A stretch of DNA of 64,000 nt from Hemerocallis citrina (Eukaryota; Streptophyta; Magnoliopsida; Asparagales; Asphodelaceae). The notes below the pieces were generated by a model. It made no database searches, had not been told where the DNA came from, and worked only from the letters and a program-made list of their open reading frames with translations. Where the stretch lies: the NCBI GenBank assembly GCA_017893485.1, contig CM030363.1:85074730-85138729 (forward strand), in the 5' to 3' direction. Position numbers and translations under genes: made by a program. Of the stretch, positions 35,301 to 48,160 are shown piece after piece (the first letter of the stretch is position 1; each line of letters starts with the position of its first letter).

Positions 35301-35867
35301 TTTTTACAAGTGTTGCTAGAGTAACTACGATATATAATTTTGGACCTCTTAATCTGTCGTTGAGGGAATTAACTAGTTGCAGGAACAGATCGAATAGCGA
35401 GTTGAACTCTGAACGTGTGTAATCACAGGTTGCGAGAGTAACTCTGAACCATGGGTATGGATTCTGAACTTGTTAGTTTAAGTATTAACTGCTTGTAAGA
35501 GCAGATCGAATGGCAAAGTGCACTTTGAACTTCCTTCTTTGCAAATTGACAGAGTCTCTTTTGAGCCATGAGTATGACTCCGCACCGGTTGTGGAGGTGC
35601 TAACGGATTGCAGGAGCAGATCGAATGGTGAAGTGCACTGTGAACTTGCTTTATTGCAAACTGTTAGTCTCTTCGAGCCATGGGTATGGACTCCGAACCC
35701 ATCTTATGGTAAGACTTATAACGAGTTTTTGGTGCCGCTTATGTGTATAAGTTTGGCACTCAACTCATTGTGTAAGTCTTCGAGGAATTTCGACTAGTTT
35801 CTGGAACAGCTCGATCAGCGAGTTTTGCTCTAAATGTGCAGGAATGCATGTTGGAGAGTAACCCTCG
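32370..35867. repeat. Tandem arrays of element B, left part
   Basis: 32370-33250: units of about 60-70 bp around GTTTGATCCCAGCAAGTTTG and GTAGAAACTGC. 33350-34330: units of about 60-70 bp around GAACTCGTTGTTTGGAGCCAACGAG with GACGGAGCTCATGCGGAGAG. 34340-35070 is poorly repetitive. 35380-35867: units of 115 bp with GCAGATCGAATGG and ATGGACTCCGAACC. The types grade into each other. Minus-strand frames such as 33683-34162 are repeat-encoded, not genes. The array is cut at 35868 by a solo LTR and resumes at 44380. Confidence 0.8.
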
Positions 35868-36056
35868 TGTAACGCCCCGATTTCCTTAGCCGGAAAACCG
35901 TGACATAGGTCAGAATCTTTTCCTTCAATTAGCCACAATACACAGAAAAACAGGAAAATTTAAAACTTTTTATTCAACACAAATGTATTACTATTCAACA
36001 CAAATGTATTACAAGTCCGAATGTTATAAAACTGCAATACATTACATCAGTGTTAC

Positions 36057-39000
36057 TGTCACGCCCCACTTCCCAAAAGAGAATACGGAATTCGAATACG
36101 TGACTAAGCCCAGTGAATGATTTTCATCATCCATAAGCTGTCAGGATCTTTACAACAAGCACAAGAATAATCAGAGTAGGAAACAAGAGAAGTCAACCAA
36201 GCATGCATATATGAATCAAAATACCAACATGATTTACTTGAAACAAAATATATTAATCTCAAATAAACCAATTCTGAACAAGTCACTAATCCCTGGTCAC
36301 TTTGCCCAAATACAAATAATCCAAGTAATCAAGTACAATTGTTCAAGATAAGCAACAAGAAATAATAATAATAATAGCAAAAGCTCCAGCCACTTGAATC
36401 TCATGTCACCAACTCCATCTGGCAACTGGTCTCCAAAATCTGCAATTTAATAAATTGCAGGAAGAGGAAAAAGAAAACAAACTTCCGTCAATGCAAGTTA
36501 CGGGCCGCTTGTAGTGCAGGCACAAGTACAGGAAAAAGGGTAAACAACATAGCATGGAATAGACATGATGACAAAATAGAACAACTAGCATAGCATGATG
36601 AACAAGTGTAAGTGGCATGTATCAAGTATCAAGTGAACAAGTATCATGTAAATAAATAACGAGTATCAAGTGTCGAGTATCAAGTACAAGTATCAGGTGA
36701 ACAAGTCTTATGTACAAGTAGCAAGTAACAAGTAGCGAGTATCAAGTATCAAGTACCAAGTACCAAATGATCATGTTCAAGTCTTGCATTTATTACTATC
36801 TAGGTAGAACTTCATGCATCCCGGTTTTTATTACATGGTTGCTACATTCAAACAATTTCGTTTAGATTTCAAGGTGGATCATAGAGGGCAGTGTACTTAG
36901 GGACAAGTATCAAGTAATCGAGCTCCAAGCTCCATGTATCATGTATCACGTGTCAAGTTGTGCAAGTATCAAGTATTCACGTGTCAAGTTGTTCAAGTGT
37001 CAAGTAATCACGTGTCAAGTATCAAGTATCAAGTCATCACGTACGATCTGTGGATCCTCTTCCGAATACACATTTCTGTATTTTCCACTATTAGATCTTT
37101 CTCTTTAAACCCCGGCTTAATTATTTATTATTATTATCAAACAGGCATGTGCGAGTACAAAACATGTCAAGAATAAAATGGTGTAATCAAGTAACAAGTT
37201 CAGGTTAAAAGATAACATGCACGGGTGAAAGGCAACACACAAAAGAGTAGGAACAACGAAAATTCTAGTTAAGGACAGCAAGACAGTACTACACTAAATC
37301 TGGAATTCCTGTTGCTACAAACTTGCAAACCTAGATCCTTTGAAAAATATGGAAAATAGACTCCCGGCCGAATCCAACGAATATATATAAGTCATATGGT
37401 ATTTCACAAAAACAAGTCTCAAAACAGAATTGAATCCAGAAAACATGTTCAGCCAGAAATCAGAAGTTTGTATTCAAGAACAGAAAAACAGCATAAAAAC
37501 TTGCTGATTAAATCTACGAAAAATCTGGGGCATCCCCTATTATGTTTAGTATCAGAAAATAAAGTTTCGTAATTTTCCAACATAGATTGAATAGTCAAGT
37601 AAAATAAGAAAGCAACAAGATACGGCAGTTTTGTAAATTTGTAATCGCAAACATTGCAGTACTAAAACAGCAATATCTCACAAAATACAAATCGAAATCC
37701 AGATCCATCAAAAGGGTGATAAACTAGATACAGTAGGCTATAATTCATATTCACAAAGTTTTTATAGAAAGCAAGTAGAATTAGGTCGAAATTACGTATC
37801 TTTACTGAACAGCAAGAAAATTCTACAAGTATAGTAGATGTTTGCAAGCATAGAATAGTGTATAAAAGTTATCAATTAAATCCACAAAAAATTGGGGTAA
37901 ACCCCAATCAAGTCTAGTTATAACCAGAAAAATATTGGATCAAAATATTAGATTTAGCATCAGTAGAAAAATAATTTACCATACAGAATACGTATAAAAC
38001 TGGATCTAGAATTTTTAAGCACATCTGTAGTAAAATAGTCATAACTCGAAACTCATAAATTGAAACTAAGATATGTCAGAAAATCTGGAAAGTAGAGATA
38101 ATTTTCTATAATTCTTATTCACAAAATATTTTCATATACTGACCTTAATATGGTCTAAAATACTGGTCAAAAACGGGAAATCGACAAAACAGAAAATATA
38201 CTTCATGCACAAAATCAACTAGATCATATGAAACTCATCCAAAATGTAACCAAACATGAAATAGGGTATACTAGATGTCCAAGAAACATGGTATAGGGTA
38301 TTTCACAAGTCTAAAACAAGTTATACTATGAATAACACATCAAGCATGCGAGATCATACAACAAGTCATGAACAACATGCATGTATACAACAAGAAGTGG
38401 TCATCCCTAAGTTATTTCATGTCGAGGGTGTCATGTGGCAACTATGGGCGGGTTAACACAATAGAGACAAGATCAACAAGGGGTTTCACACAAGAATTGT
38501 ATCTTAAACTCAACTACACTACAGGCGGTATTTAGTACTTGTATTACACAAACAAAAGAATACAAGTTACTTGGCACGAACTCAAACATGAATGACCACG
38601 AATGAACCACACCAACCACCTGAAAAGAACTACGAGTCCGACACACGAACCCAACGGAAAACACACACGTACACCAAGAGAGCAAGAGGGACGGACGACA
38701 TAACCAGCGAGAACCCACACACGTACATAAGAGGAGCAACAGAGAGTGCACTGCGGGGGAGTCGTATGGTGCATGGGGTGGCGGCATGGCAGTGGCTTGC
38801 TGCTGCTGTTGCTGTGCTACCTCCGACGAAGAGAAAGACAGTACCCAACAGAAGGGCGGTATGGCGGGTGGACGTCGCGAGGGGCTGCGGCATCACCCGG
38901 CTGTTGCTGTCGAGGAGACGGGGAGTCGGGGTGCAAACAGGCTAAGGGGAGAAACAAGAGTGGGGAAAGGCGAGGAGCGGGAGATGGTGCACACAAAAGG

Positions 39001-39572
39001 TGGCTCGGGAGATGGTTATAAGAGTTGGGAGGAGAAAGAGATGCAGGGGCGGCTGAAGCTTAGGATGAATAGGGTTTCGGGTGAGTATATGATATATATA
39101 CAGGGATAAGGTGAAGTTAGGGTTAGGGGTGTAGTTGTGACTGCTGAAGTTTAGGATGATAATGGGTAGGTTAACAGGTGTACAGGGTTTCGGGTGTGTG
39201 GGCATGGGTTTAATGGGTAATGGATTTGGGGTTGAGGTAAGAATGTGAATGAGTTGTAAGGTATATAATGAGTATAGGATCATAATGGAGATGGGTGTGA
39301 ACAGATCAAAAATTGAGATAGAGCAAAAAGAACAAATAGTAACAATAGGATATGAATAGTTAACAATGAGGAACAAAATAGAAGCTCAATCAAACAGAGA
39401 CGGACGACAGACTGACAATAAAATCAAGAACTCAAATGAGATGATAAATCAACCAAATGAATATATTGAAGAAAAAGATCCAATATACGGTCCAAAAAGA
39501 GATACAATAAGAATCAAATACACACAAAAAAATTACACCCAAAAATACATAAAATGGAAAACAGGGGTTACA
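36057..39572 (-). repeat. Tekay-type solo LTR nested in a solo LTR (3516 bp)
   Basis: Opens TGTCACGCCCCACTTCCC, nearly identical to the TK1 LTR opening, and ends GGGGTTACA. The flanking duplication GTTAC is exact (36052-36056 and 39573-39577). A TATA-like element on the minus strand near 39090 is followed by a GC-rich block (38740-39060), as in TK1. There is no coding region. The open frames 38473-39376 lie in this GC-rich leader and are not supported as genes. It is the youngest layer in this stack. Confidence 0.92.
36600..37045. repeat. CAAGTATCAAGT minisatellite in nested solo LTR
   Basis: A motif of 10-12 bp, CAAGTATCAAGT with variants (CACGTGTCAAGT, AACAAGTAGC), recurs some thirty times, interrupted at 36790-36900 by unique sequence. 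Confidence 0.75.
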
Positions 39573-39577
39573 GTTAC

Positions 39578-41280
39578 AATAATGCCTTACAAGCCCAAAT
39601 GTTACAAACTTCTAATAAATTTACATCAAAGAACAACAAATAATTAATAACACTTGGTACTTCACTTGGATGCTTCTCAACAATAAACATATAACAATAG
39701 GAACAATAATCAACACAGTGCTTCACTTGAAGCTCCACTTGACTGGAGTCCACCTGAACCCTGAACCTGTAGTCCTGTAATCCAATACTTATTTGAGTGG
39801 GGATGTCAGTAAATATATTAACGCTTAAGAGCTGATGACTAGTAGCGAAGCTCAACTTTAAACAAACATAATTTAAGCATGGTAAAATGTGCAGGTGTAG
39901 TTTAAGTGTTCGTGGGTGTTATGACTTAGAATCTAATGCAATGTCAACTAAAGTTAGGATGCACTTATTCTAATGCAAGCAAGACTCTGGACAGTATGCA
40001 TCCCATAAATGCATACACCCATATCAAGTCGTTTCTTCATATATAGGGATTTGAACCCGCGTTATGAATTCTACTCTTGTACTCAACCTGTTCCTGAAGA
40101 TACAACGTGACTGATGAGGTTTCTATGAAACGGTCTAATCCCGCCATTCGTAGTAATATAATGTTGTCTCTGTTTGCCACTATTGCCCGTCGTACTGGAC
40201 CTTACTAAAAAATCAGACAAACACCCAGAGTTTACTACAACACAGGTTAGCTCGAAGCATCCCCTGTGGCCCCTTAGCTCATAGACCGTAGTCTATGGCC
40301 TGTTCGCTTTTCCTGACATAGAACATGAAGGAATTCCGAGGGTCCATCCCCTAGTTCAGACAGGAAAACTTCCCGTTCTTATCATGACACTTCAAAAATT
40401 AACAGGCGAGATACGGATCATGTGCTCTCAACTCGTGAGAAGGCACATACCGTATCCATTTGACAGGAAGGGTACAACCAATAAAACCACCTACTGCTGG
40501 CCTATATGACAGGTCAGATCATAAGGTATCACCCCTAATACCAACTCTTTCACTTCGATGAGTAATCGATAAAAAAGGTTATGTAACAATAGTTACCAGT
40601 TACTAGTCTAACGATGTCACTAACCCTAAATAATTCGAGGGATGAACACAGTACTAACACAACATGCTAGGTCTTAAGTTAGACTTCACAAGATAACCTT
40701 GCTAGGTGCTCAACCTAGACATACCAGGATCACCAAGGATCCTATCACAGCTTATCGATCCAGGACTTCGGCAATACGAATTTATTCGCATGCTACTACC
40801 CTGAACATGGATTCCATCTACGCCCCCGTTCCGTGATCAACCTACACCAGTTAAGATCTGAAAGTGCACGAGGGGTGACTTATCTACAGTCCCCGAGAAG
40901 TAAAATAAATACACGCCTTGATGGTCGATGGCCCCTAGGGTAATGATATCACTCTAGACGAGCACAATAAGTTGCGTACTAGCTAATAAGCTATGTACGA
41001 GCTAAGAAATCCCATACGAGCCAAATAAGCTACGCATGAAGAAACAACTATATACGAGCCACGTGAGCTACGTATGAGACGGACCAATACTTATAATTGG
41101 TACGAACTATTTCTCAATCATAAAACATGCTATTGCATGACTTATGAGCAGAAGAAATACTTGTTGCTCATAATCAAGTGCCTGATTCAAACTACTAACA
41201 ATTCACGAAAACTCTAGTTAATATGATTTATAAGCACGTGGAAATACATAGAATTCCTAAATACATGCTTGAATAGGGGA
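39578..41280. other. Non-coding continuation of the outer solo LTR
   Basis: R-U5 side of the LTR after its passenger. No gene, tRNA or obvious repeat was found in 39578-41280, apart from short CTACGTATGAG-like runs near 40960-41090. Confidence 0.5.
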
Positions 41281-41284
41281 AAAC

Positions 41285-42410
41285 AACCATATATTCCAAA
41301 CGGCGAATTTGCCAAAGGTCAAAAACTGTTGAAGCTTGAGAAATTCACAATAAATTTTACGCTTGTCGGAATCAGACCAAATTGGACTTTTTGGAAAGCT
41401 AAGAACATCTACTACAACTCTCTAGTTGACAACTTTTTCAAGTTAAGTTAAGAAAAGGTCGAAAACATTTAATCTCTCCAAACAGATTCTCCGCAAATGA
41501 AAGTTGCTGCTGTAATTTTGTAAAACTCATAATAGATGCTACACTTATCGGAATCTAACAGAATTTGGTTTTTTAGAAATCTAAAAACATCTACTACAAC
41601 TCTCTAGTTGAAAACTTCTTCAAGTTAAGTCAACAAAAGTTCGAAAACATCTAATCTCTCCAAACAGAAACTCAGCAAAAGAAAGTTGCTGCTGTAATTT
41701 TGTAAAATCATAATAGATGCTACACTTATCGGAATCTAACAGAATTGGACCTTTTAGAAAGCTAAGAACATCTACTACAACTCTCTAGTTGACAACTTAT
41801 TCAAGTTAAGTCAACAAGAGGTCGAAAACTCCTAATCTTTCCAAACCGATCCTCAGCAAGTGAAAGCTGCTGCTGGAGTTTTATAAAGATCATAACTGGT
41901 GCTATACTTATCGAAATCTAACAAAATTTGGGCTTTTTGGAAAGCTATGAAAATCTACTACAACTCTCTAGTTGACAAACTTTTTCAACTTAAGTCAAAA
42001 AGAGGTCGAAAACTCGTAATCTTTCCAAACAGTAACTCAGCAAGTGAAAGTTGCTGCTGGAATTTTGTAAAGATTATAACTGGTGCTATACATATCGAAA
42101 TCTAATAAAATTGAGCTTTTTGGAAAGCTATGAACATCTAATACAACTCTCTAGTAGACAACCATTTTCAAGTTAAGTCAACAAGATGTCGAAAGCTCCT
42201 AATCTTTCTAAAAAGAAACTCAGCAAGTGAAAGTTGCTACTGAAATGTTGTAAGGATCATAACTGGTGCTCTAATTATCGGAATCGAACAAAATTGGGAT
42301 TTTTGGAAAGCTATGAACATCGACTACAACTCTCAAGTTGATAACTTTTTCATGTTAAGTCAACAAGAGGTCAAAAATTCCTAATCTTTCCAAACAGAAA
42401 CTCAAGTTTA
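41285..42410. repeat. 182-bp tandem repeat x 6 in the outer solo LTR
   Basis: The landmark ACTACAACTCTCTAGTTGAC recurs near 41412, 41593, 41774, 41957, 42140 and 42323, a spacing of 181-183 bp. Each unit also holds TCGAAAACTCCTAATC, CCAAACAG, AGTTGCTGCTG and TCGGAATCTAACAAAATTGG. Units differ by perhaps 10-15 percent. Frames at 41269 and 41899 are repeat shadows. Confidence 0.88.
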
Positions 42411-42429
42411 CTAATTTTTACACCTAGCA

Positions 42430-43260
42430 ACATGGAAGTCTTCTAACAACCTAGAAGCATGCTACTACACTTGTTCTTTCATGAACTAGAATTACCAAAA
42501 GAACTTGATTTTTAACAAGTATAAAAGTAAACATACAACAACTACTAAAGACTTTATCTTTCATACATTAGAAGTTCTATCAACATACTAACCCCAGAAT
42601 GAGTTCTTTTAACATATTAGAATTGAAAATGAGTTCTTTTAACATACTAACCCAAAAAAGTGGGTTCTTTAACATGCTAACTCAAAAATGATCTCTTTTG
42701 ACATACTAACCCAAAATGGGTTCTTTAACATACTAGCAACAAAATGAATTCTTTTAACAAATTAGAAAACAACTCACAACCTATTACTAAAAGACATCCT
42801 TTATTAAATTTGTTGAGTTCTACAACCTCAAACTTGGAATGTAAACATTCTTAATTCACTAATTTTTATATGCACATGAAGTAGTCCAAGTTGTTAGTTT
42901 TATTAGCAAAATAACAACAATAACAACAAACAATAACAACAATTAAAAATAACAAGTATTAAAGATTCAATCCTTATGTGTTTTGTTTGAGTTCTACCGT
43001 TCAATCCTTTTATGTGATCATTTTATTTATCCACAACCATTCATATGCACAAGATCTTAGTCCAAGTTGTTAGTTTAAAAATAATGATAACAATAATAAC
43101 TACAACGAGCTATTAAAGATTCAATCTTTATGTGGTGGTTTTGAGTTCTACCCTTCCAACTCTTCATGTGATCATTTGATCCACACTACCATTCATATGC
43201 ACATGATTTAATCCAAGTTGTTATTAACATACAACAATAAAAAAAGAAAAATAAAAATCA
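42430..43260. repeat. Two further short repeats in the outer solo LTR
   Basis: 42560-42760: units of 40-50 bp with GTTCTTTTAACATACTAACCC. 42780-43230: about three units of 140-170 bp with TTGAGTTCTACC, ATGTGATCATTT, CATATGCACA and AGTCCAAGTTGTTAG. No coding sequence. Confidence 0.65.
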
Positions 43261-44379
43261 ATACAAACAAAGAGTAGAGAAACCCCCACCTTAGTTTACT
43301 AATAGGAAGAACTAGCCTTAGCTTTCCTTCTCCTTCCTCCTAGCTCCTACTACAACTTACAAATGAAGAACTCTCTTATTAGGACTTCTCTCTTTCTTTT
43401 GCTTTATCTTTCTTTTGTTTCTTTAGCAATGAGACAAGGAGTGAAGGGGAGGGGTATTTATAGGAGAAAATGAGAGAGAGTGTATGAGAGGGTGAGTGGA
43501 GTGAACTAGGGTTGGGCTTTGTTTGCCTTGGGGAGGGAGGGGGAGGGGGGGGGGTGTATGAGTTAACTTAGGTGAGAAGGAACACACCTATTAATACAAT
43601 TTGGATTTCTAATAATCATATAACCTATATTTATCCCTCCCAATTAAATCCTAGCCCTTCATCTTTGATCAGTCATGACAAAAATAAAGATATTTTTGTC
43701 CAAAACACATACTCAATGATTTGTACAAATGTACGAAATCGATACAATACATATACGTACATGTCTATATATAAAGATTAAGTTTATTAATTAAACTGAA
43801 CAATCCGCACAAGTAATAATTTAATTCTGAGAATAAGAATAAAATAATATTAAAATAATATTTATATTAGTTCGGGAGATTATAGCACGAAATTGATACA
43901 ATATGTATACATATGTGCTAGTATATAATTTCATTAGTTAAACTAAGTAATCTCTATCAAAAATATTTGAATTTTTAAAATAAAAACAAAATAGTAATAA
44001 AAACAATTTTATTATTAGCTCAGAAGATTTTAGTACCAATTTGATACAGTACAGATATATACAGACTAGTATATATATATAGATAATTTTTATTGATTAA
44101 ACTGAGTAATATCCCCCAAAATATTTCAATTCTAAAAATTAAAAATAAAATAATAATAAAATAATAATTTTTAATATCAGTCCGGGATATTACAGATATT
44201 TTCTCAAAAACGCATATTCCATAATTTTGTACAAGTACACAAAATCGATACAATATATATATACTTACTAGTATATATATACAGATAATGATTATTTATT
44301 AAAACTAAGTAATTTCCATAAGAAATATTTTAATTTTAAAAATAATAATACAAATATAGTACCTGACCGGGATATTACA

Positions 44380-44720
44380 CCCCGAGTCATGGATCTGGAT
44401 TCCAAACTTGTCTTGTAGAAAGCTTATAACGAGCGTTTAGCGTCGCTATAAGTATAAGTTGGGTGTTTAGCTCGTTGCTTGCTTTGATGAATTAACAGGT
44501 TGCAGGAGCAGATCGAATGGCGAAGCGTACTCTGAACTTGCTTCATTGCAAATTGCTGGAGTAACTTCGAACCATGGGTATAAACTCCGAACCCGTCTTG
44601 TAGGAAGCTTTTAACGAGTTTTTGGTGTCCTTTTTGTGTACAAGTTTGGCACTCAACTCATTGTATGCATCCGTAGAGTTGAACAAGAATTTTGCAAAAA
44701 TTCATACTATATTTTATTGG
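44380..44720. repeat. Tandem array of element B, right part
   Basis: Resumption of the 115-bp units after the solo LTR: GCAGGAGCAGATCGAATGGCGAA, ACCATGGGTATAAACTCCGAACC and CTTTTAACGAG. An AATAAA on the minus strand near 44715 lies between this array and the integrase tail, in the same place as the sense poly(A) signals of A and C. Confidence 0.75.
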
Positions 44721-44754
44721 AAAATAAAACTAAGCGACTGCTCTAGTGGCTGGC

Positions 44755-44965
44755 CGTTATTACAAATTGAGAAAATTTGCTATTACTATTAAGAGAGTAC
44801 GTTTGATACGCCCTCGTTCACCTTCACAAGGTGTTCTACTTTCCAAGTTTTGCTGAAATCTCCTTGGCCCTCGGGTCTTCAAGTTGATAGCCGTTAGGCG
44901 AACAACTTGATAGACCTTGCATGGACTTACCTGTTTCGGAGGGAGCCCCCTATTATTTTGCATAG
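44755..44965 (-). pseudogene. B integrase C-terminal remnant
   Basis: In shifting frames the minus strand gives a segment like GYQLEDPRAKEIS, aligning with GTYRLEDLEGREILRTWN at the end of A integrase. Stops and a frameshift are present. It lies just before the tandem array, as in A and C. Directly to its right the sequence jumps to the region after the protease, so RT to integrase core were deleted. Confidence 0.65.
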
Positions 44966-44999
44966 AGAACTAGAAATCTTCTGATGCACCAATGTGTTT

Positions 45000-47470
45000 A
45001 GGCTAGATTAGTTGTTTCCGTTGAATGAGCGGAGTGGCTTTGGGTGAGGGATTCAGGTTTATTAATGTTTTATAATGAGAACTAGTTTGGACTTGGTGAG
45101 AGATGATTTGGCTGGTTTGGAAGTTCTTGGTAGAGTTATCTATGGAAGTGGCTTCAAGCTCATTTATAATTTTTAAATTATCGTGACTGCTTTCTGGCGC
45201 TAGCTCTATGGCGTCGAGGGGAAGAACTGAGCCCCCATTATAGCGGTATAGCATGCTCGTGCTGCCTGTTAGATTCCTACAACTTGGCCTACGCCAGCTG
45301 TTGTTGGAAACTTCATTTTCATGTGAAATGCGGAGGCAACTGCATGGAAGGCCGCTAGACCGGGATGGCCAAATATAGCATTGTATGCGGCTTTGACATC
45401 GACTATCATAAAGTTTAGTGCTTCCATTCGAATAGAGGGTGCTTTCCTTGCTGTCACGTCCAGTGTGACTACTCCTTCTACTTGAACGGGGACACCGGAG
45501 AATCCGTGGAGTGTGTAACCGGCTAGCTTAAGTCAGTCTCGAGAGAGCTTAAGAGCCTCAAATGTAGCCATAAAGAGGATATTTACTGAGCTGTCATTGT
45601 CCACCAGGATGCGGCATACCTCATGATTCACCATGCAAAGGTTTATGACCAATACGTCGCAATGAGGTGTTCGGACGCCTTCTAAGTCCTTCTTGGAGAA
45701 AGATATCAGAACCCCGGTGTTTTTGGCAGGCAGAATGTTATCTATGGAGCTGAATTCCCTGACGAAAGTTTTGCGAGTTTGAATCTCCTCCCATCAGGCG
45801 TCCATGAATGGAGTGGAGGACGGCCATGTATTGAGATTATTGCGGCTCATATGTCCTCTTTTGACGCTTATTAGCCCCCCAGGGCGAAGGGTTTTCGGCA
45901 TTGTTGTCTTTCTGAACGAAGTTGAAGAGATAGCCCCTGCGAATCAGGGCTTCTAGTTCTTCTTTAAGGGCTTAACAGTTGTCAGTAGTGCGTCCATGAT
46001 CTCTGTGAAATGTGCACCACTTATTTTTGTCTCTTCTCCTGCTAGACGTTAACATCTTGGGGGGAGGGCGGATTATTCTGTCATTCTCAACTTCCATGAG
46101 GATGGCTGATACGCTTGCATTGAGAGGAGTGAACTTGTCGAAGCGTGGTGCTAGAGTTGGACGTTCTGAAACTTCTTGAGTTCTTTCTCGCTTGTATTCT
46201 TCCGTTTGTTCCCGAAAGATGAATCATTCTTGCCTTGAGGATAGAGAGCTTCCTCGACCCTGATATACTTGTCGCTCATTTTCAGGAGCTCAGTGAAACT
46301 TTTGGGTGGCTTTTTTGCGTGGGAGGCTTTCAGGTCTTTGTTAATTTGTGGCAGAAAGCTACAGCCACTACTGAAGTATTCAAGGAGGAAATCGACCATG
46401 CTTCAGATGTAAAGCATCTGACGAAGTCTTTCGACGGTTCCCTATCTCTTTGTTACAGCTCCAATAGGGAAACACTTGTTTTTTAGCCTTGCGGCGAGTA
46501 ACGAAGTGCAAAAAGAATAGCTCCTTGAGCTGATCGAAGGAGAATATTGATTCTAGAGTCAGAAGCGAGTACCATTCCCTTGCTGATCCATTCAGTGTTA
46601 TGGAAAATGTTCGACACATGAGCACCTCAGTGGCGTTATAGACCATCATGAGTGTTTTGAAGCTTTAGATTTGGTCTGTCCAATCTGATTCTCCATTGTA
46701 GGATTCGAATTGAGGAGCTTTGAAGTCCCTTAGAACGGGTGCATCGAGAATGGTTTTGCTGAAGAGAGGTTGACTAGGGCGGTAGGCCCTACTGGAGCAT
46801 TTTCTCTCATTCCTCATCCGTTCTAGACGGTTCTCTACTTCTTGGATATGGCGAAGGACTTGGTAGTACTTTCCCTAAGATCGAGTTGAGTCGGCGAATT
46901 CTTCGTTAAGGGGCTGGCCCAGATCTTGACTTTCTTGGATAGCATGGAGGATGTCCAGCTTGAACTTATCCAATTCGGCCCTTGTTTCTGGGGCATTTTT
47001 CCCTTTGTTCCTCATAAGAAGCTTTCGACTGTCATGAGTCCGGGCTCCTTATTGTGGTGCACCCCCTGTGATAGGATGATTGTCTTGATCGCTGTCTAGG
47101 AAAATGTGTTCTCTGGTTCGCTTGATGTCCCAAGCGGGAGGCCTCAGATCGGGCGTGCCTTTCGTCCAATTGGATTCGTAGATCGGTTCCTTGTTGCTTG
47201 GTACTGATGATTTGGCTGAGATCAATAGACCCCCGAGGGCCTCGCGAGGTTATTAAATCATTTGAAGCATTATGGACTGAGATGCGGCCGTACTGAGGAT
47301 GTTGTTCATGGAGGGAGCCCCCTGATGCCTCGCCGTTGGAGGGAGCGTGATTAGGCTATTGGGGTGAATGTTGAAGAGGAATTTGATCTTGCATAGGAGG
47401 AGTTGGTTGATGAAGAGAGTTGGTGTGACGGTTGGAGGCCTGCCCCTTTATTTCTTAGTCTTGGTGGCAT
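45000..47470 (-). pseudogene. B gag-protease, degenerate
   Basis: The start ATG at 47470 (MPPRLRNKG) aligns with MPPRKIRSRG in A. The capsid segment 46649-46400 reads LNGSAREWYSLLTLESIFSFDQLKELFFLHFVTRR, parallel to A. A stretch near 46020-45980 is the remnant of the Cys-His knuckle. The protease near 45600 has LVDNDSSVNILF, where the active-site Gly is Asp. LDVTARKAP and NAIFGHPGLAAFHAV follow, ending near 45000 (ELAPESSHDN). There are many stops and frameshifts. Confidence 0.88.
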
Positions 47471-47494
47471 GGCGATAAGTCTTTCTTGTGTAGT

Positions 47495-47512
47495 TTCTCA
47501 CAGACGACGCCA
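47495..47512 (-). promoter_or_regulatory. B primer binding site
   Basis: Minus strand TGGCGTCGTCTGTGAGAA, three bases inside the LTR. It matches the site of element A (TGGCGCCGTCTGTGGGAA) with two changes. Confidence 0.8.
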
Positions 47513-47515
47513 ATC

Positions 47516-48160
47516 TGTTGTTGCTTATTTCAGTGTGGGAGCAAACAGATATTGAGTTAATAATTGATGGAAACTACTAAAAGTCTGACCTTTGACCTTG
47601 GCCGTTAAAAGAGGTTAGAGCTCCTAAGATTGAATCTGGATCGTTGATTGATCACCGTGATTGAATTCGACGGTTGCTGATGCGGCCGATGGACCTGCAA
47701 AAAGCCTGAAACTCCGGGGGGTGGCCCTGGCGATAGACCCTCCGAAGCTCAAGTCAGAACCAGAAAGAGAGGGAGAGAATGAGAGTGAAAACTGGCAGAT
47801 TGTTGATTACCTTCTGACTGTAGAGTGGGAAGGGTTTTGACTGTATAGGCCTGAGAGATATTTCAAGAGGTTGATTTGTGTCCGTTGGATCGATTTAACT
47901 TCCTTATCTCTTTCATGTCTCTCCCCCTCAAGAAGATATCATTTTTAGGGGATAGGAGATTTGACTCCTAAGTCTGCATGGGCTGGGTGTTCTCCCAGTG
48001 GGCATAGTTTATCATTTTTTATGAGCTTGAAAGAAGCCCATGTCTTGGAGTGGGCCCAGACCTATAAAAGAGGCCTGTGATGGCCAATCTGCCTGTGTAT
48101 ACTTTAAAATTTGTGCAAGAATTGTACGGCTCTGATCTGCTGCGATTTTTACCATTATCA
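47516..48160 (-). repeat. B 5' LTR (645 bp)
   Basis: Starts TGTTGTTGCTTATTTCAG and ends CCATTATCA on the plus strand. It pairs with 30434-31084. The TATA region is altered (GGGTTTTGACTGTATAGG where the 3' copy has TATTTATAGG), so this promoter is probably damaged. Confidence 0.92.

Larger units (their letters stand above)
35868..44379 (-). repeat. Tekay-type solo LTR, very long (about 5.0 kb without its passenger)
   Basis: Starts TGTAACGCCCCGATTTCC and ends GATATTACA, with flanks CCTCG and CCCCG, a 5-bp duplication with one mismatch. Joining the flanks restores the 115-bp repeat of element B, which supports both ends. A TATA box on the minus strand near 43456 (TATAAATA) gives its direction; U3 is about 0.9 kb and the remainder is R-U5. 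No gag-pol sequence was found between the ends. A second solo LTR occupies 36057-39572. One alternative is a non-autonomous element, but no primer site or paired LTR is visible. Confidence 0.82.

Noticed and set aside
38473..39376. Cluster of overlapping frames near 38.5-39.4 kb, some with possible membrane segments
   Set aside because: They lie in the leader and U3 of a Tekay-type solo LTR with defined ends and TSD; no domain is recognisable.
35868..44379. Possibility that the 8.5 kb insert in B is a complete non-autonomous element with two LTRs
   Set aside because: No primer site, polypurine tract or second LTR copy found; the termini and TATA position fit one very long LTR carrying another solo LTR.
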